From positions 29,435 through 93,434 of the forward strand of contig CALVMH010000006.1 in the NCBI GenBank assembly GCA_944343275.1: DNA of 64,000 nucleotides, in the 5' to 3' direction. Made by a program: the position numbers and the translations under genes. The stretch is from an uncultured Clostridia bacterium (GTDB lineage Bacteria > Bacillota > Clostridia > Christensenellales > Borkfalkiaceae). Position 1 is the stretch's first letter. Every line of letters begins with the position of its first letter. Of this stretch, positions 7,214 to 16,110 are shown one piece after another. The notes under the pieces are model-generated. The model made no database searches, was not told the DNA's origin, and saw nothing but the letters and a program-made list of their open reading frames with translations.

Positions 7214-7569
7214 GCCGCCACCGCCTTGACGCCCGCGAGCAGCATGAGCGCGGAGAACGCGAGATCGAGCGCGCGGGGCGGGAGAAGGGGCAGCAGTTTT
7301 GCGCCGAGCAATCCGCCCGCCAACACGCCGATGGCAACGGGCAGCAGCACCTGCCACGGAACAAGCCCCCACAAAAGATAGACGACGGCGCTTGTAAAGG
7401 AGGCGGGCAGGATGCACGCGATGGCGGTGGCGTGCGCCGCTGCCGTCCCGCGCCCTTCGATGCGCTCCAAAAGGGGCACGGCGATCATGCCGCCGCCCCC
7501 GCCGAAGATGCCGTTTGCCGCGCCCACCGCGCCGCCGCCCGCAATGCGTGCCCAAATCTTTGTTTGCAT
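7201..7569 (-). CDS. TauE/SafE permease, first half
   Basis: This 122-residue membrane protein holds the first TauE/SafE repeat, with GAANGIFGGGGGMIAVPLL near 14-32 followed by about three more helices. It starts behind GAGGGG and its 3' end overlaps the start of the second half-gene, which suggests coupled synthesis in equal amounts. Split TauE/SafE pairs of about 120 residues are seen in other Clostridia, so this is probably not a recent frameshift. The substrate is unknown; no sulfonate genes are adjacent. Confidence 0.82.
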   Translation of the reverse strand: MQTKIWARIAGGGAVGAANGIFGGGGGMIAVPLLERIEGRGTAAAHATAIACILPASFTSAVVYLLWGLVPWQVLLPVAIGVLAGGLLGAKLLPLLPPRALDLAFSALMLLAGVKAVAAWRF

Positions 7570-7661
7570 ATTCCCCTCTCTTCTTCCACGTTCATTTTGT
7601 GCAGCGCCGTGAAATTTTTTCGCTTTCCCACGAAATCATAACGATTTTCACGCGGAATTGC

Positions 7662-7690
7662 TTGCGTCCGCGCGCGTTTTATATTAAAAT
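7662..7690 (+). promoter_or_regulatory. Probable promoter of the giant lipoprotein gene
   Basis: TTGCGT (7662-7667) and TAAAAT (7685-7690) are 17 bp apart, 65 bases before the start codon. Confidence 0.55.
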
Positions 7691-7754
7691 AGAGAAGTAT
7701 TTCAATGCGAGAACTGCAAGGGGCGGCAGCCCCTTGTCGGAAAAAGGAAAACGT

Positions 7755-10700
7755 ATGGCAATCGATCGCAAACTTTTCAGACGCCGCTCGCTTGCGGCGA
7801 TCACGCTCGCGCTGTCGGCGTCGCTCGCCGTAAGCGCCCTTGCCGCCTGCGCGACGACGACAACGAACCCGGACGACGAGGAGGAGGAGTCCACCTCCAC
7901 CCGCACGGACACCCAGACGCTGCGCAACGGCAACTTCGAGTTTTACCCCGAAATGGACGAGGAAACGAGCGAAAAGCGCGACCTCATCAACACGCCCGAC
8001 AGCTGGTCGTTCACGTCCGGCTCCCCCACGTCCGACACCAAGTCGGGCGTCGTCGACGTGACGGAGTGGAGCCACCTTTCCAAATCGGGCAGCGCGTTTT
8101 TTGCGGGACTGAAATCCTTTGAGGACGACGAGGACGACGAGCGCGCCGACTACTTCGACAGCATTGTAAGCGACGTCGTCGCCCATTGGGAAGACGACGA
8201 CGTGACCGCCTACGACCGCCTGAAATTTTTTGACATGTTCGAAGAGGAGATCGACGATCTGGCGAGCGACTCCGAAGCGGCGGAACTGTTTGCGGACTAC
8301 GACTATACCGTGGATTTCAACGACGTCGAATACCTCTCCGAGGTCACGCCCGCCGTGCGCGAAGGCCGCGGCGAGGACGTTGCCGACGAGACGAGCATGC
8401 TCATGATCCACAACCACCGCACGGAGAGCAACGTGGAGGGCACGGGACAGTACTACACCTCCTCGACGAGCATCTCCCTCGATGCGGGCACGGCGGCGAA
8501 GGTCTCCGTGTGGGTGCGGACGGACAAGCTCACGCACTATTATGCCCCCGAAGAGGGCAAGGACCCCGTGGAAGTCGCAGGCAATGCGGGCGCCTATGTG
8601 CGCGTCAACCGCACGGCGGGCGGCGGCACGCTCGACCCCTTCTACATGGAGAACATCAACACGAAGGGCACATGGCAGGAATACACCTTCTGGGTGCGCG
8701 CCAACTCCTTTACCGCCTCCTCGTTCACCGTGGTACTCGGTTTGGGACAGGGCTCTTCCGACCAGCGCGAACACTATGTGAACGGCTACGCCTTCTTTGA
8801 CGACATCACCTGCGAGATCGTCTCCGAAGCGGAATACGAAAGTGCCGTCGCGTCGATCTCCGCCAAGTGCGACCTCGACAGCAAGGATCAGGCGCTGCGC
8901 ACGACGGACATAACGGCGGCGATCGACCTCGACGCCGACTTCGGGCAGGCGGCAGACCTGACCGGGAAGATCGACGATACGATGACCGTCGGCATCACCA
9001 AGGACCCCGACGGCGGCAAGTCCAACGTCAAATACGAGGACACGTATTCCGACGACTATGCCCAAGCCGTCACGTTCGGCACCTTAAAAAGCAACAACAA
9101 CAGCTATCTTAAAAACGTCATCAACGGATGGGACGACAGCTTCCCCTTCAATGAGGCGGACGCCGACAATATGCTTGCCGTCATGCTGATGTCCGTCTCC
9201 GGCGCGCCCTACACGGCAAAGTCGGGCAACTTCACGCTGGATCCCGACAAACACATGATCGTCTCCTTCTGGGTCAAGACGAGCGAGATCGGCGGCACGG
9301 GCGCTTCCGCCACGGTGGTGGACGGCAGCAACCGCACGCAGATCGCCGCGTTCGACACGACGACGGCGGACCCCGTGGACATCGACGACGACACGAAGGA
9401 CATCTACAACGGCTGGGTGCGCTGCTTCTTCTTCATCTCCAACAACACGGACAGCGCAAAGACGTTCCATCTGGAATTCTCCTACGGTCCCACCGACGTG
9501 GCGACCGCCGAGGCATCCGCCTATGACGACGGCTATGCGGCGTTCACGGACTTTGAGGTGTACAAGGACGTCGCCAAGAAGCACATCGACCGCGCCGAGT
9601 CGGGCACCTACGCGCAGAAGGTGACGCTGACGGGCGCCGTGGACAACGATTCCGCCTTTGACACCGAGGGCGTCGGCAGCAGCCTTTCCGAAGGGCTTGC
9701 ACACCCGCACAGCTTCCGCCCTCTTGCAAACGGCAGCAGCTCCATCATTGCGGGCAGCAGCATCGAAAACACCCTGCCCGCGGGGCTGTATACGGGGCTT
9801 CTGAGCTACAAGTATGCGGAAAATTACAAAACCGCCGCAGAACAGACGGGTGCCGCGGCATGGGCAACGGCGCTGAACACCATCGCCAACCCCGCCGGCA
9901 CCGCATCGACGGCCGACGAATGGTGGACGAACATCTTCGGCGACAGTGCATTCCCCAACACGGCAAACCAGCCGCTCGTCTTCCTCAACACGTCGAACAG
10001 TGCCGTCAACGCCTACGGCTATCAGACGCTGGAGCACTTCACGGTGGCGGCGGATTCCTATCAGCGCATCTCCATGCGCGTCAAGCTCTCCGAAGGCGCA
10101 ACGGCGACCATCTATCTTCTGGACACGTCGGACGTCAAGAAGGGCTACAACGATCGGCTCACCCCTACCCTTCCCGCCGTCACGTTCTGGTATGACGACA
10201 ACGGCAACATCTTAAAGGGCGATCCCGACAAGGCGGCTTCCGCCCGCGACAATGTTCTGTTCTACCGCGAGGACAACGGACTGTTCACCAAGGCGGGCGC
10301 AAACGACGGAACATATTACGCCAACCTGCAAAATTACGACAAGGACGACGCGGGCAACCTCGTCGCCGTGGATGCGGACGGCAACACGACCATCGCCTTC
10401 TATGCCGACAACGGCAAGTTCTATGCCTACCGCGAGGAGGTGCGCCGCGGCGAATACAAGTATTCGCAGGAAGTCACGGACATCTTTACAAGCCTCTCCG
10501 ACGAAGAAAAAGGCTGCGTGCGCTACAACTACCCCAAAACGAGCATGACGCCGTATGAGAGCGCCATTCGGGTGACGGGCACCAAAGACAATGCGGGAAG
10601 GTGGATCGACGTCTCCTTCTACATCCACACGGGCAACACCGCCAAAAACTATCTGCTCGAAGTGTGGGCGGGCTCGCGCGATTACGAGGTCGAACGGAAC

Positions 10701-11399
10701 GAAAAAGGCGAGGTGACGAATGTCACGCCGACGGGCACACAGATCCCCGCGAGCGGCTATGTGTTCTTCGACAACTACACCTCGACGGACGTCTCCGAAA
10801 CCTATGCGGACCTGCTCGCCGAGAAAGAGGACGAACTCAAACGCGCAACTTCCACCGCGGCGGATAAAAACCTTTCCTCCGAATACGCCCTCTATTACAC
10901 GTTCACCTTCTACGACGCTAAGGACTACCTGCGCTACGACGCCTCGCTCGACGAAGACGGGCTGGGCGATCCCTACGGTTCGTACACGCAGTCCTCTTAC
11001 AGCGAGAGCCTTGCGGCGCTGCGCTTCTCGTCGTCGGAAGCCTATGGCACCGATCTCTCGGGGAGATTCCTTGAAGAGAGCCTGTTCCTCGACTATGCGA
11101 CGGCGGACGTCACGGTCACGGCGGACGACCTCACCGAGGACGACGACACCGAGACCGACGAAGAGACGCCCGCGGGCGATACCAACGTCTGGCTGATCGT
11201 CTCGTCGAGCCTGCTCGCCTTTGCCCTCGTGTTTGCGATCGTCGCCATCATCGTGCGCCGCATCCTCAAAAAGACGGGCCGCCACGCAAAAATCAAGCCC
11301 GCCAAGGAAAAGCGCGTGCGCAAAAAGAAGGACGCTCCCGCCGAAACGCCCGTGAAGGAAGAGGCGCCCGAGGACGAGAACGACCCCTATAACGAATAA
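7755..11399 (+). CDS. Giant surface lipoprotein with repeated carbohydrate-binding-like domains and C-terminal membrane helix
   Basis: This 1214-residue protein begins with a basic signal peptide ending in a lipobox (ALAAC, C32), followed by an acidic Thr/Asp/Glu linker. The body carries several beta-sandwich units of about 150-200 residues. They share patterns such as KVSVWVRTDKL, MIVSFWVKTSEI, RISMRVKLS and WIDVSFYIHTG, each followed by a segment like YAFFDDITCE or YVFFDNYTST; these resemble galactose-binding or CBM-type domains. A hydrophobic helix (about 1146-1168) and a Lys-rich cytoplasmic tail close the protein. The longer open frame upstream lacks a ribosome site, while AAAAGG precedes this ATG. 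It may bind glycans at the cell surface. The gene at 20410-22851 has the same end-to-end design. Confidence 0.82.
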   Translation: MAIDRKLFRRRSLAAITLALSASLAVSALAACATTTTNPDDEEEESTSTRTDTQTLRNGNFEFYPEMDEETSEKRDLINTPDSWSFTSGSPTSDTKSGVVDVTEWSHLSKSGSAFFAGLKSFEDDEDDERADYFDSIVSDVVAHWEDDDVTAYDRLKFFDMFEEEIDDLASDSEAAELFADYDYTVDFNDVEYLSEVTPAVREGRGEDVADETSMLMIHNHRTESNVEGTGQYYTSSTSISLDAGTAAKVSVWVRTDKLTHYYAPEEGKDPVEVAGNAGAYVRVNRTAGGGTLDPFYMENINTKGTWQEYTFWVRANSFTASSFTVVLGLGQGSSDQREHYVNGYAFFDDITCEIVSEAEYESAVASISAKCDLDSKDQALRTTDITAAIDLDADFGQAADLTGKIDDTMTVGITKDPDGGKSNVKYEDTYSDDYAQAVTFGTLKSNNNSYLKNVINGWDDSFPFNEADADNMLAVMLMSVSGAPYTAKSGNFTLDPDKHMIVSFWVKTSEIGGTGASATVVDGSNRTQIAAFDTTTADPVDIDDDTKDIYNGWVRCFFFISNNTDSAKTFHLEFSYGPTDVATAEASAYDDGYAAFTDFEVYKDVAKKHIDRAESGTYAQKVTLTGAVDNDSAFDTEGVGSSLSEGLAHPHSFRPLANGSSSIIAGSSIENTLPAGLYTGLLSYKYAENYKTAAEQTGAAAWATALNTIANPAGTASTADEWWTNIFGDSAFPNTANQPLVFLNTSNSAVNAYGYQTLEHFTVAADSYQRISMRVKLSEGATATIYLLDTSDVKKGYNDRLTPTLPAVTFWYDDNGNILKGDPDKAASARDNVLFYREDNGLFTKAGANDGTYYANLQNYDKDDAGNLVAVDADGNTTIAFYADNGKFYAYREEVRRGEYKYSQEVTDIFTSLSDEEKGCVRYNYPKTSMTPYESAIRVTGTKDNAGRWIDVSFYIHTGNTAKNYLLEVWAGSRDYEVERNEKGEVTNVTPTGTQIPASGYVFFDNYTSTDVSETYADLLAEKEDELKRATSTAADKNLSSEYALYYTFTFYDAKDYLRYDASLDEDGLGDPYGSYTQSSYSESLAALRFSSSEAYGTDLSGRFLEESLFLDYATADVTVTADDLTEDDDTETDEETPAGDTNVWLIVSSSLLAFALVFAIVAIIVRRILKKTGRHAKIKPAKEKRVRKKKDAPAETPVKEEAPEDENDPYNE

Positions 11400-11542
11400 G
11401 ACAACGCAATAGAACGGCAGCGCCACCGGGTGCTGCAAATGCCGAGCGGCATTCCTGCCCCCTTCGTCAGGTCTTGGAAGAAGGGGAACGGGGATGCCGC
11501 TTTTGCTTGCCCCCCCCCGCAAGGGGGAGTCGTGCGCCGTTG

Positions 11543-11586
11543 GATTCTCACGCTCCGCGGCTTGCGCCGCTGTGCCCGGAATGACC
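11543..11586 (+). repeat. Dispersed repeat, copy 1
   Basis: These 44 bases begin GATTCTCACGCTCCGCGGC and end CGGAATGAC. They match an inverted copy at 45249-45292 at roughly 38 of 44 positions. It lies in the 235-base gap before pnuC, in sequence that looks non-coding. Confidence 0.6.
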
Positions 11587-11634
11587 GTCGGGACGCGGTT
11601 GCGTCGCTTTACTCAGAATGACATGAGGTACGCC

Positions 11635-12366
11635 ATGAAATTTTTCAGAAAATGTTTTTCCGTTCTGTCCCCTGTGGAGTGGGGACTGTATCTTGCATCC
11701 GTCGCGGCGATCCTGACCGCCTTTTTTGCCTGCCGCTGTACGCAGTATCTCTACCTTGCCGGCTCCCTTCTGGGCGCGACGTCCCTCATCTTTCTTGCGC
11801 GCGGCAATCCCGCGGGGCAGGTCCTCACCATCCTGTTCAGCTGTTTTTACGGCTATGTCTCCTTTACGTTCCGCTACTACGGCGAGATGATCACCTACCT
11901 CGGCATGACCGCCCCCATCGCAGCCGCCGCCCTCGTCAGCTGGCTGCGCCACCCCTTCGGCGGCAACCGCGCCGAAGTGACCGTCAACCGTCCGCCCCGC
12001 AGGGAATACCTCATCATCTTCGCATCGGGCGGCGCCGTCACCGCCGCGTTCTTCTTCCTGCTGCGCGCTCTGGACACCGCCATGCTGCCGCTGAGCACTC
12101 TCTCCGTGTTCACAAGCTGGGTCGCCGTATGTCTGACCGTGCGCCGCAGCCCCTTCTATGCGCTCGGCTACGCCGCAAACGACATCGTGCTCGTCGCGCT
12201 CTGGGTCTTCGCCGCCGCGCAGGAACGCGAATACATCTGCATGGTCATCTGTTTCGCCGTCTTCCTGCTCAACGACCTGTACGGATTTTGGAGCTGGCGG
12301 CGCATGCAGAAGCGTCAGGCAGCCGCGGAACGGGCAGCGGAGGCGGGACCGTCCGACGCATGCTGA
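11635..12366 (+). CDS. pnuC: Nicotinamide riboside / nicotinamide mononucleotide transporter family
   Basis: This 243-residue membrane protein has about seven helices and the PnuC ending LNDLYGFWSWRRMQKR. PnuC proteins bring nicotinamide riboside into the cell by facilitated diffusion, trapped by phosphorylation. The start at 11635 was chosen because TGAGG sits 6 bases before it; an ATG twelve bases upstream lacks a site. No NAD-related riboswitch or NrtR-type operator is obvious upstream, and no NadR kinase gene is adjacent. Some PnuC relatives carry thiamine or riboflavin instead. Confidence 0.85.
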   Translation: MKFFRKCFSVLSPVEWGLYLASVAAILTAFFACRCTQYLYLAGSLLGATSLIFLARGNPAGQVLTILFSCFYGYVSFTFRYYGEMITYLGMTAPIAAAALVSWLRHPFGGNRAEVTVNRPPRREYLIIFASGGAVTAAFFFLLRALDTAMLPLSTLSVFTSWVAVCLTVRRSPFYALGYAANDIVLVALWVFAAAQEREYICMVICFAVFLLNDLYGFWSWRRMQKRQAAAERAAEAGPSDAC

Positions 12367-12381
12367 TCTTCCGCAAGATAC

Positions 12382-12423
12382 GGCGCGCGGCTTGCTTTGC
12401 AGCAAGCCGCGCGCCCTTTTTTA
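12382..12423. terminator. Bidirectional terminator between pnuC and rsmF
   Basis: A 15-bp stem (arms 12382-12396 and 12401-12415) with a TTGC loop is followed by CTTTTTT on the plus strand. It overlaps the rsmF stop codon. Confidence 0.85.
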
Positions 12424-13701
12424 AGGTTCCCGCAGTCCCTTCGGATAGTGATTTTTGAGAACGCCGCCCGCCGCCTTGGCGAGCGAAAGCGGAAAGCCGC
12501 GCCATGCGGCGATGCCCCAGCCCGCTTCAAACGCCGCAGGCAGCGTCTCGCCCCTGAGCCAGCGGACACAGTCGTCGTCCGAGAGCGCCTGCACCCTGCG
12601 CACGTTCTGCGTGCATGCGCCCGCTGCAAGGGCGTGGGCGGGCACAAACCGCCTGCCGTCGAAACTGCCGAGTTCCAGCCCCGTCCGCAGCCATTTTGCG
12701 TTCACGGCGGGAAAGGCACAGGGCAGCAAGAACAGCCTGCCCTGCGCGGTGACGGTCACCTCGCCTGCGGGAGGCCGCAAAAAGAAGTCCCGCGCGAACG
12801 CCTCGTATGCCCTCTCCGCCGCCGCATCGCGCCGCAGGGAGAGGCGGGGCGCCTCCCTGCGCTCCCCCGCGCGCTTTTTGAGCCGCGCCGCAAAGTGTCC
12901 TTCGCCGCGCACCTCGTGCGGAAGAAGCAGCCGCGTCTCTTCGAGCGTAAATTCGGGATGTCGGGCGAGGAAGGCGGAAATCTGCCCCTCGTTTTCGCCC
13001 TCCTCGAAGGTGCAGGTGGAATAGACGAGCGTGCCGCCCCCCGCAAGAAGGCACGCGGCGGCATCGAGGATGTCCCGCTGGCGGGCAATGCAGCGCTCCA
13101 CGTTCTGCACGCTCCATTCGGTGACGGCGGCGGGGGTCTTACGGAACATCCCCTCCCCCGAACAGGGCGCATCGACGAGCACCCTGTCAAAATAACAAGG
13201 CAGCGCGCGGGCGAGCGAAGCAAGGTCCGTGCTGACGACGGCGCAGTTTGTTATCCCCAGCCGCTCAACGTTCTGCGAGAGGATGCGCGCGCGGTCGGGG
13301 ACATATTCGTTGGCGACGAGCACCCCTTCCCCGCGCATGGCGGCGGCGAGCTGCCCCGTCTTTCCGCCCGGCGCGGCGCAGGCGTCGAGCACCCGTTCCC
13401 CCGGCTGCGCCCCGACAAGGGGCGCGGCGGACATGGCGGACGGCTCCTGCACATAGAAGAGCCCCGCGTGGTGGGCGGGCGTGTGCCCCAATCCCTCCGC
13501 CGCCGTATAAAATCCCCCTTCCGCCCATGCAACGCGCTCCCCCGCAAAGGGGGCGAGGGCGGAAAATTCCTCCGCCGTGAGCTTCAGCAGGTTTGCACGC
13601 ACGCCCTTCACGGGCGCCTGCTCATAACAACGCAAAAAGGCGGGGTACGCCGCGCCCAGCCTTTTTTGCATGCGTTCTGAAAATTCTGCGGGCAGGTTCA
13701 T
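12421..13701 (-). CDS. rsmF: 16S rRNA m5C methyltransferase, NOL1/NOP2/Sun family
   Basis: This 426-residue RsmB/RsmF-type enzyme makes 5-methylcytosine in 16S rRNA. The SAM site DACAAPGGKTGQLA is at about 106-119, the two conserved cysteines are C180 (DAPCSGEGMF) and C230 (VYSTCTFEEGE), and the C-terminal 120 residues look like the RNA-binding domain of RsmF/YebU-type proteins. The true start at 13701 overlaps the stop of the exonuclease gene by 4 bases (ATGA). The frame continues upstream, but only as a shadow of that gene. It is the last gene of a serS-exonuclease-rsmF operon. Confidence 0.9.
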   Translation of the reverse strand: MNLPAEFSERMQKRLGAAYPAFLRCYEQAPVKGVRANLLKLTAEEFSALAPFAGERVAWAEGGFYTAAEGLGHTPAHHAGLFYVQEPSAMSAAPLVGAQPGERVLDACAAPGGKTGQLAAAMRGEGVLVANEYVPDRARILSQNVERLGITNCAVVSTDLASLARALPCYFDRVLVDAPCSGEGMFRKTPAAVTEWSVQNVERCIARQRDILDAAACLLAGGGTLVYSTCTFEEGENEGQISAFLARHPEFTLEETRLLLPHEVRGEGHFAARLKKRAGERREAPRLSLRRDAAAERAYEAFARDFFLRPPAGEVTVTAQGRLFLLPCAFPAVNAKWLRTGLELGSFDGRRFVPAHALAAGACTQNVRRVQALSDDDCVRWLRGETLPAAFEAGWGIAAWRGFPLSLAKAAGGVLKNHYPKGLREP

Positions 13702-14657
13702 GACTGTAACAGCGCGCCCTCCAGCCGTTCGAGCGGAACGAACGCCGCGCCCGCGTTCACCGCATTCTGATAGCGGACACCGCCCTGTCCGCGCGCAATA
13801 TAGACGTTGCACTCGCCGGGATGGGAGGTGTACTTTCCCCCCGATGCAAAGATGGCGGCGACGAGGTGCACCGAAAGGGGCACTTCCTCCTCCACTTCCT
13901 TGGCGAAGCAGAACACCTTGCCTTCGAGCGAGCCGCCCTTGGCGCGGCGGTGCATGTGCTTGTTGACGAAGCGGTAGAATTCGTCGTGCGCGCGGGCGCG
14001 TTTCTCGCGCTCCTCGTCGCGTTCCGCCAGGTAGGAACGCAGCCCGAGCGAGGCGAGCGGCGTGATCTTGTGCCCCGCGATCTGCCCTGCGCGGATGTTG
14101 TAGTGCGCAACGAACGCGGGCACCGTGTCCGCATCGGAACGGCGCACGAGCGCCTCGCACACGCGCATGGTGGCATAGGCGTCGTCCACGGCGCGGTGGG
14201 GCGTGAACTCGATGCCCAGCTCCTCCGCCATGGCGCCAAGCCCGAGCTGGCGGGAAAAATCATGCCGGACGTTCATGTAAAAGAACTGCGTATCGTAAAA
14301 GCGGAATTGAAACGACGGGAGCTTATAGCGCTTGGTTTCCAGATTGAGATAGTTGACGTCGTTGAGCGTGGCATGCCCCAGAACGATATGCTCCTTGTTT
14401 TCGAGCAGCCGCTTGATGCGGCCGTATGCGGCGGGAAAGACCGGATACTTCTTGAAATCCTCATACACATAGGGCAGCACCAGCCCCTCTTTGCCCTTCC
14501 GGTCGGTCAGATGGAACTTCCCTTTGGGGTTGAGGAGGATGTCCTCGCGTTCGAGGACGTTGAAGCGTTCATCGGTCAGGACATATCCGAAGGCGCAGAT
14601 CTTGGCGACGCTCTTGTAGACGCAGGCGCACTCGATGTCGAAAAAGACGTACTTCAT
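13698..14657 (-). CDS. DnaQ-like 3'-5' exonuclease
   Basis: This 319-residue DEDD-type exonuclease has motif I FFDIE (D7, E9), motif II LGHATLNDVNYL (D100) and motif III PHRAVDDAYAT (H154, D158/D159). The family includes the proofreading subunit of DNA polymerase III and several RNases. The C-terminal 70-80 residues (KVFCFAKEVEEE to CNVYIA) look like a small alpha/beta domain, perhaps BRCT-like, as in some Firmicutes exonucleases. It overlaps serS upstream and rsmF downstream by 4 bases each, so the three are tightly coupled. Confidence 0.85.
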   Translation of the reverse strand: MKYVFFDIECACVYKSVAKICAFGYVLTDERFNVLEREDILLNPKGKFHLTDRKGKEGLVLPYVYEDFKKYPVFPAAYGRIKRLLENKEHIVLGHATLNDVNYLNLETKRYKLPSFQFRFYDTQFFYMNVRHDFSRQLGLGAMAEELGIEFTPHRAVDDAYATMRVCEALVRRSDADTVPAFVAHYNIRAGQIAGHKITPLASLGLRSYLAERDEEREKRARAHDEFYRFVNKHMHRRAKGGSLEGKVFCFAKEVEEEVPLSVHLVAAIFASGGKYTSHPGECNVYIARGQGGVRYQNAVNAGAAFVPLERLEGALLQS

Positions 14658-15940
14658 GAACGGGGCATGAGCTTCTGCGTGCCGCCCATGTACGGACGCA
14701 GCACCTCGGGAATGTCCACGCTGCCGTCCGCGTTGAGGTGATTTTCCAAAAAGGCGATGAGCATCCTGGGAGGCGCCGCCACCGTGTTGTTGAGGGTGTG
14801 TGCAAATGCCGTTCCCTTCTCGCCCTTGTAGCGGATGCCCAGCCTCCTCGCCTGCGCGTCCGTGAGGTTGGAACACGACCCCACTTCGAAATACTTCTTC
14901 TGGCGGGGCGACCACGCTTCGACGTCCACGCTGCGGTATTTGAGGTCGGCAAGATCGCCCGAACAGCATTCCAGCGTGCGCACGGGGATCCCCATGGAGA
15001 CAAACAGCTCCACGGTGTAGCGCCACATCTTATCGTACCACATCTCGCTCTCTTCGGGCTTGCAGATGACGATCATCTCCTGCTTTTCAAATTGATGGAT
15101 GCGGTAGATGCCGCGCTCTTCCAGCCCGTGCGCGCCCTTTTCCTTGCGGAAACAGGGGGAATAGCTGGTGAGCGTTAAGGGGAGCTGCGCGGCGGGGAGC
15201 GTCGTGTTCATGAACCTGCCGATCATGGAGTGCTCGCTCGTGCCGATGAGATAGAGGTCCTCCCCCTCGATCTTGTACATCATACCGTCCATCTCTTCAA
15301 AGCTCATGACGCCCGACACGACGTCCGAACGGATCATGAAGGGCGGGATGCAGTAGGTGAATCCCTTGCCGATCATGAAGTCGCGCGCATAGGCGAGCAC
15401 GGCGGAATGCAGGCGGGCGACGTCGCCCAACAGATAATAAAAGCCCTGCCCGCTCGTCCGCCTTGCGCTGTCGAGGTCGATGCCTGCAAGTTTTTCCAAG
15501 ATGTCCACATGATAGGGAACTTCGAAATCGGGCACCTTCGGTTCGAGAAAGCGTTCCCGTTCGACGTTCTGCGTGTCGTTCTCGCCGATAGGCGTCTCGT
15601 CGGAGATGAAGTTGGGGATGCGCATCATGACGGCTTTGAGGCGCGCGCCTGCGTCCTCCGCCTCCTTTTCGACCTCTGCGAGACGGGCGGCGTCCGCCGT
15701 GACCTGCGCCTTCACCTTCTCCGCTTCGTCCGCCTTTTTCTCACGCATCAAGAGCCCGATCTGCTTGGAGAGCGCGTTGCGGGAGGCGCGCAGGGCGTCC
15801 CCCTCCGTTTGCAGCGCGCGGCGCTTTTCGTCGAGGGCGAGCGCCTCGTCCACCAAGGGGAGCTTGCTGTCTTGAAATTTCTTCCGGATGTTTTCGCGCA
15901 CGCGGTCGGGGTCGGCGCGCAGAACGGCGATGTCGATCAT
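14654..15940 (-). CDS. serS: Seryl-tRNA synthetase
   Basis: This 428-residue class II synthetase charges tRNA-Ser. The N-terminal 100 residues form the long helical arm that binds the tRNA variable loop. Motif 2 is FRKEKGAHGLEERGIYRIHQFEK-like around 265-285, and motif 3 is near HTLNNTVAAPPRMLIAFLENH. The start at 15940 follows GAGG; a frame from 15997 would begin upstream of the promoter. There is no T-box in the 170-base gap, unlike cysE-cysS. The gene leads an operon with an exonuclease and rsmF. Confidence 0.96.
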   Translation of the reverse strand: MIDIAVLRADPDRVRENIRKKFQDSKLPLVDEALALDEKRRALQTEGDALRASRNALSKQIGLLMREKKADEAEKVKAQVTADAARLAEVEKEAEDAGARLKAVMMRIPNFISDETPIGENDTQNVERERFLEPKVPDFEVPYHVDILEKLAGIDLDSARRTSGQGFYYLLGDVARLHSAVLAYARDFMIGKGFTYCIPPFMIRSDVVSGVMSFEEMDGMMYKIEGEDLYLIGTSEHSMIGRFMNTTLPAAQLPLTLTSYSPCFRKEKGAHGLEERGIYRIHQFEKQEMIVICKPEESEMWYDKMWRYTVELFVSMGIPVRTLECCSGDLADLKYRSVDVEAWSPRQKKYFEVGSCSNLTDAQARRLGIRYKGEKGTAFAHTLNNTVAAPPRMLIAFLENHLNADGSVDIPEVLRPYMGGTQKLMPRS

Positions 15941-15968
15941 ACAAATGCCTCTTGTCCTGTTTTTTTCA

Positions 15969-15997
15969 ATTATACACTTTTTTTCCGCGGATTGCAA
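15969..15997 (-). promoter_or_regulatory. Promoter of serS
   Basis: TTGCAA (15997-15992) and TATAAT (15974-15969) on the minus strand are 17 bp apart. Confidence 0.85.
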
Positions 15998-16046
15998 CCT
16001 TCCCCGTGCGGCGGCGGGAAAAAAAGCAAAACTCTTTGCTTATTTT

Positions 16047-16075
16047 TTGACTTTTGCGCGCATACAGTGTATAAT
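16047..16075 (+). promoter_or_regulatory. Promoter of the P-type ATPase gene
   Basis: TTGACT (16047-16052) and TATAAT (16070-16075) are 17 bp apart. It is divergent from the serS promoter. Confidence 0.85.
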
Positions 16076-16110
16076 ACTGTTGTATCGTTTGTATACGGGA
16101 GAACCTGAAC

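Noticed and set aside
11400-11634. A riboswitch in front of pnuC
   Set aside because: The gap has repeats and GC hairpins but no recognisable NAD-, preQ1- or thiamine-type core.
15941-16110. A T-box in front of serS
   Set aside because: Only a short leader fits between promoter and start; no T-box sequence is present.
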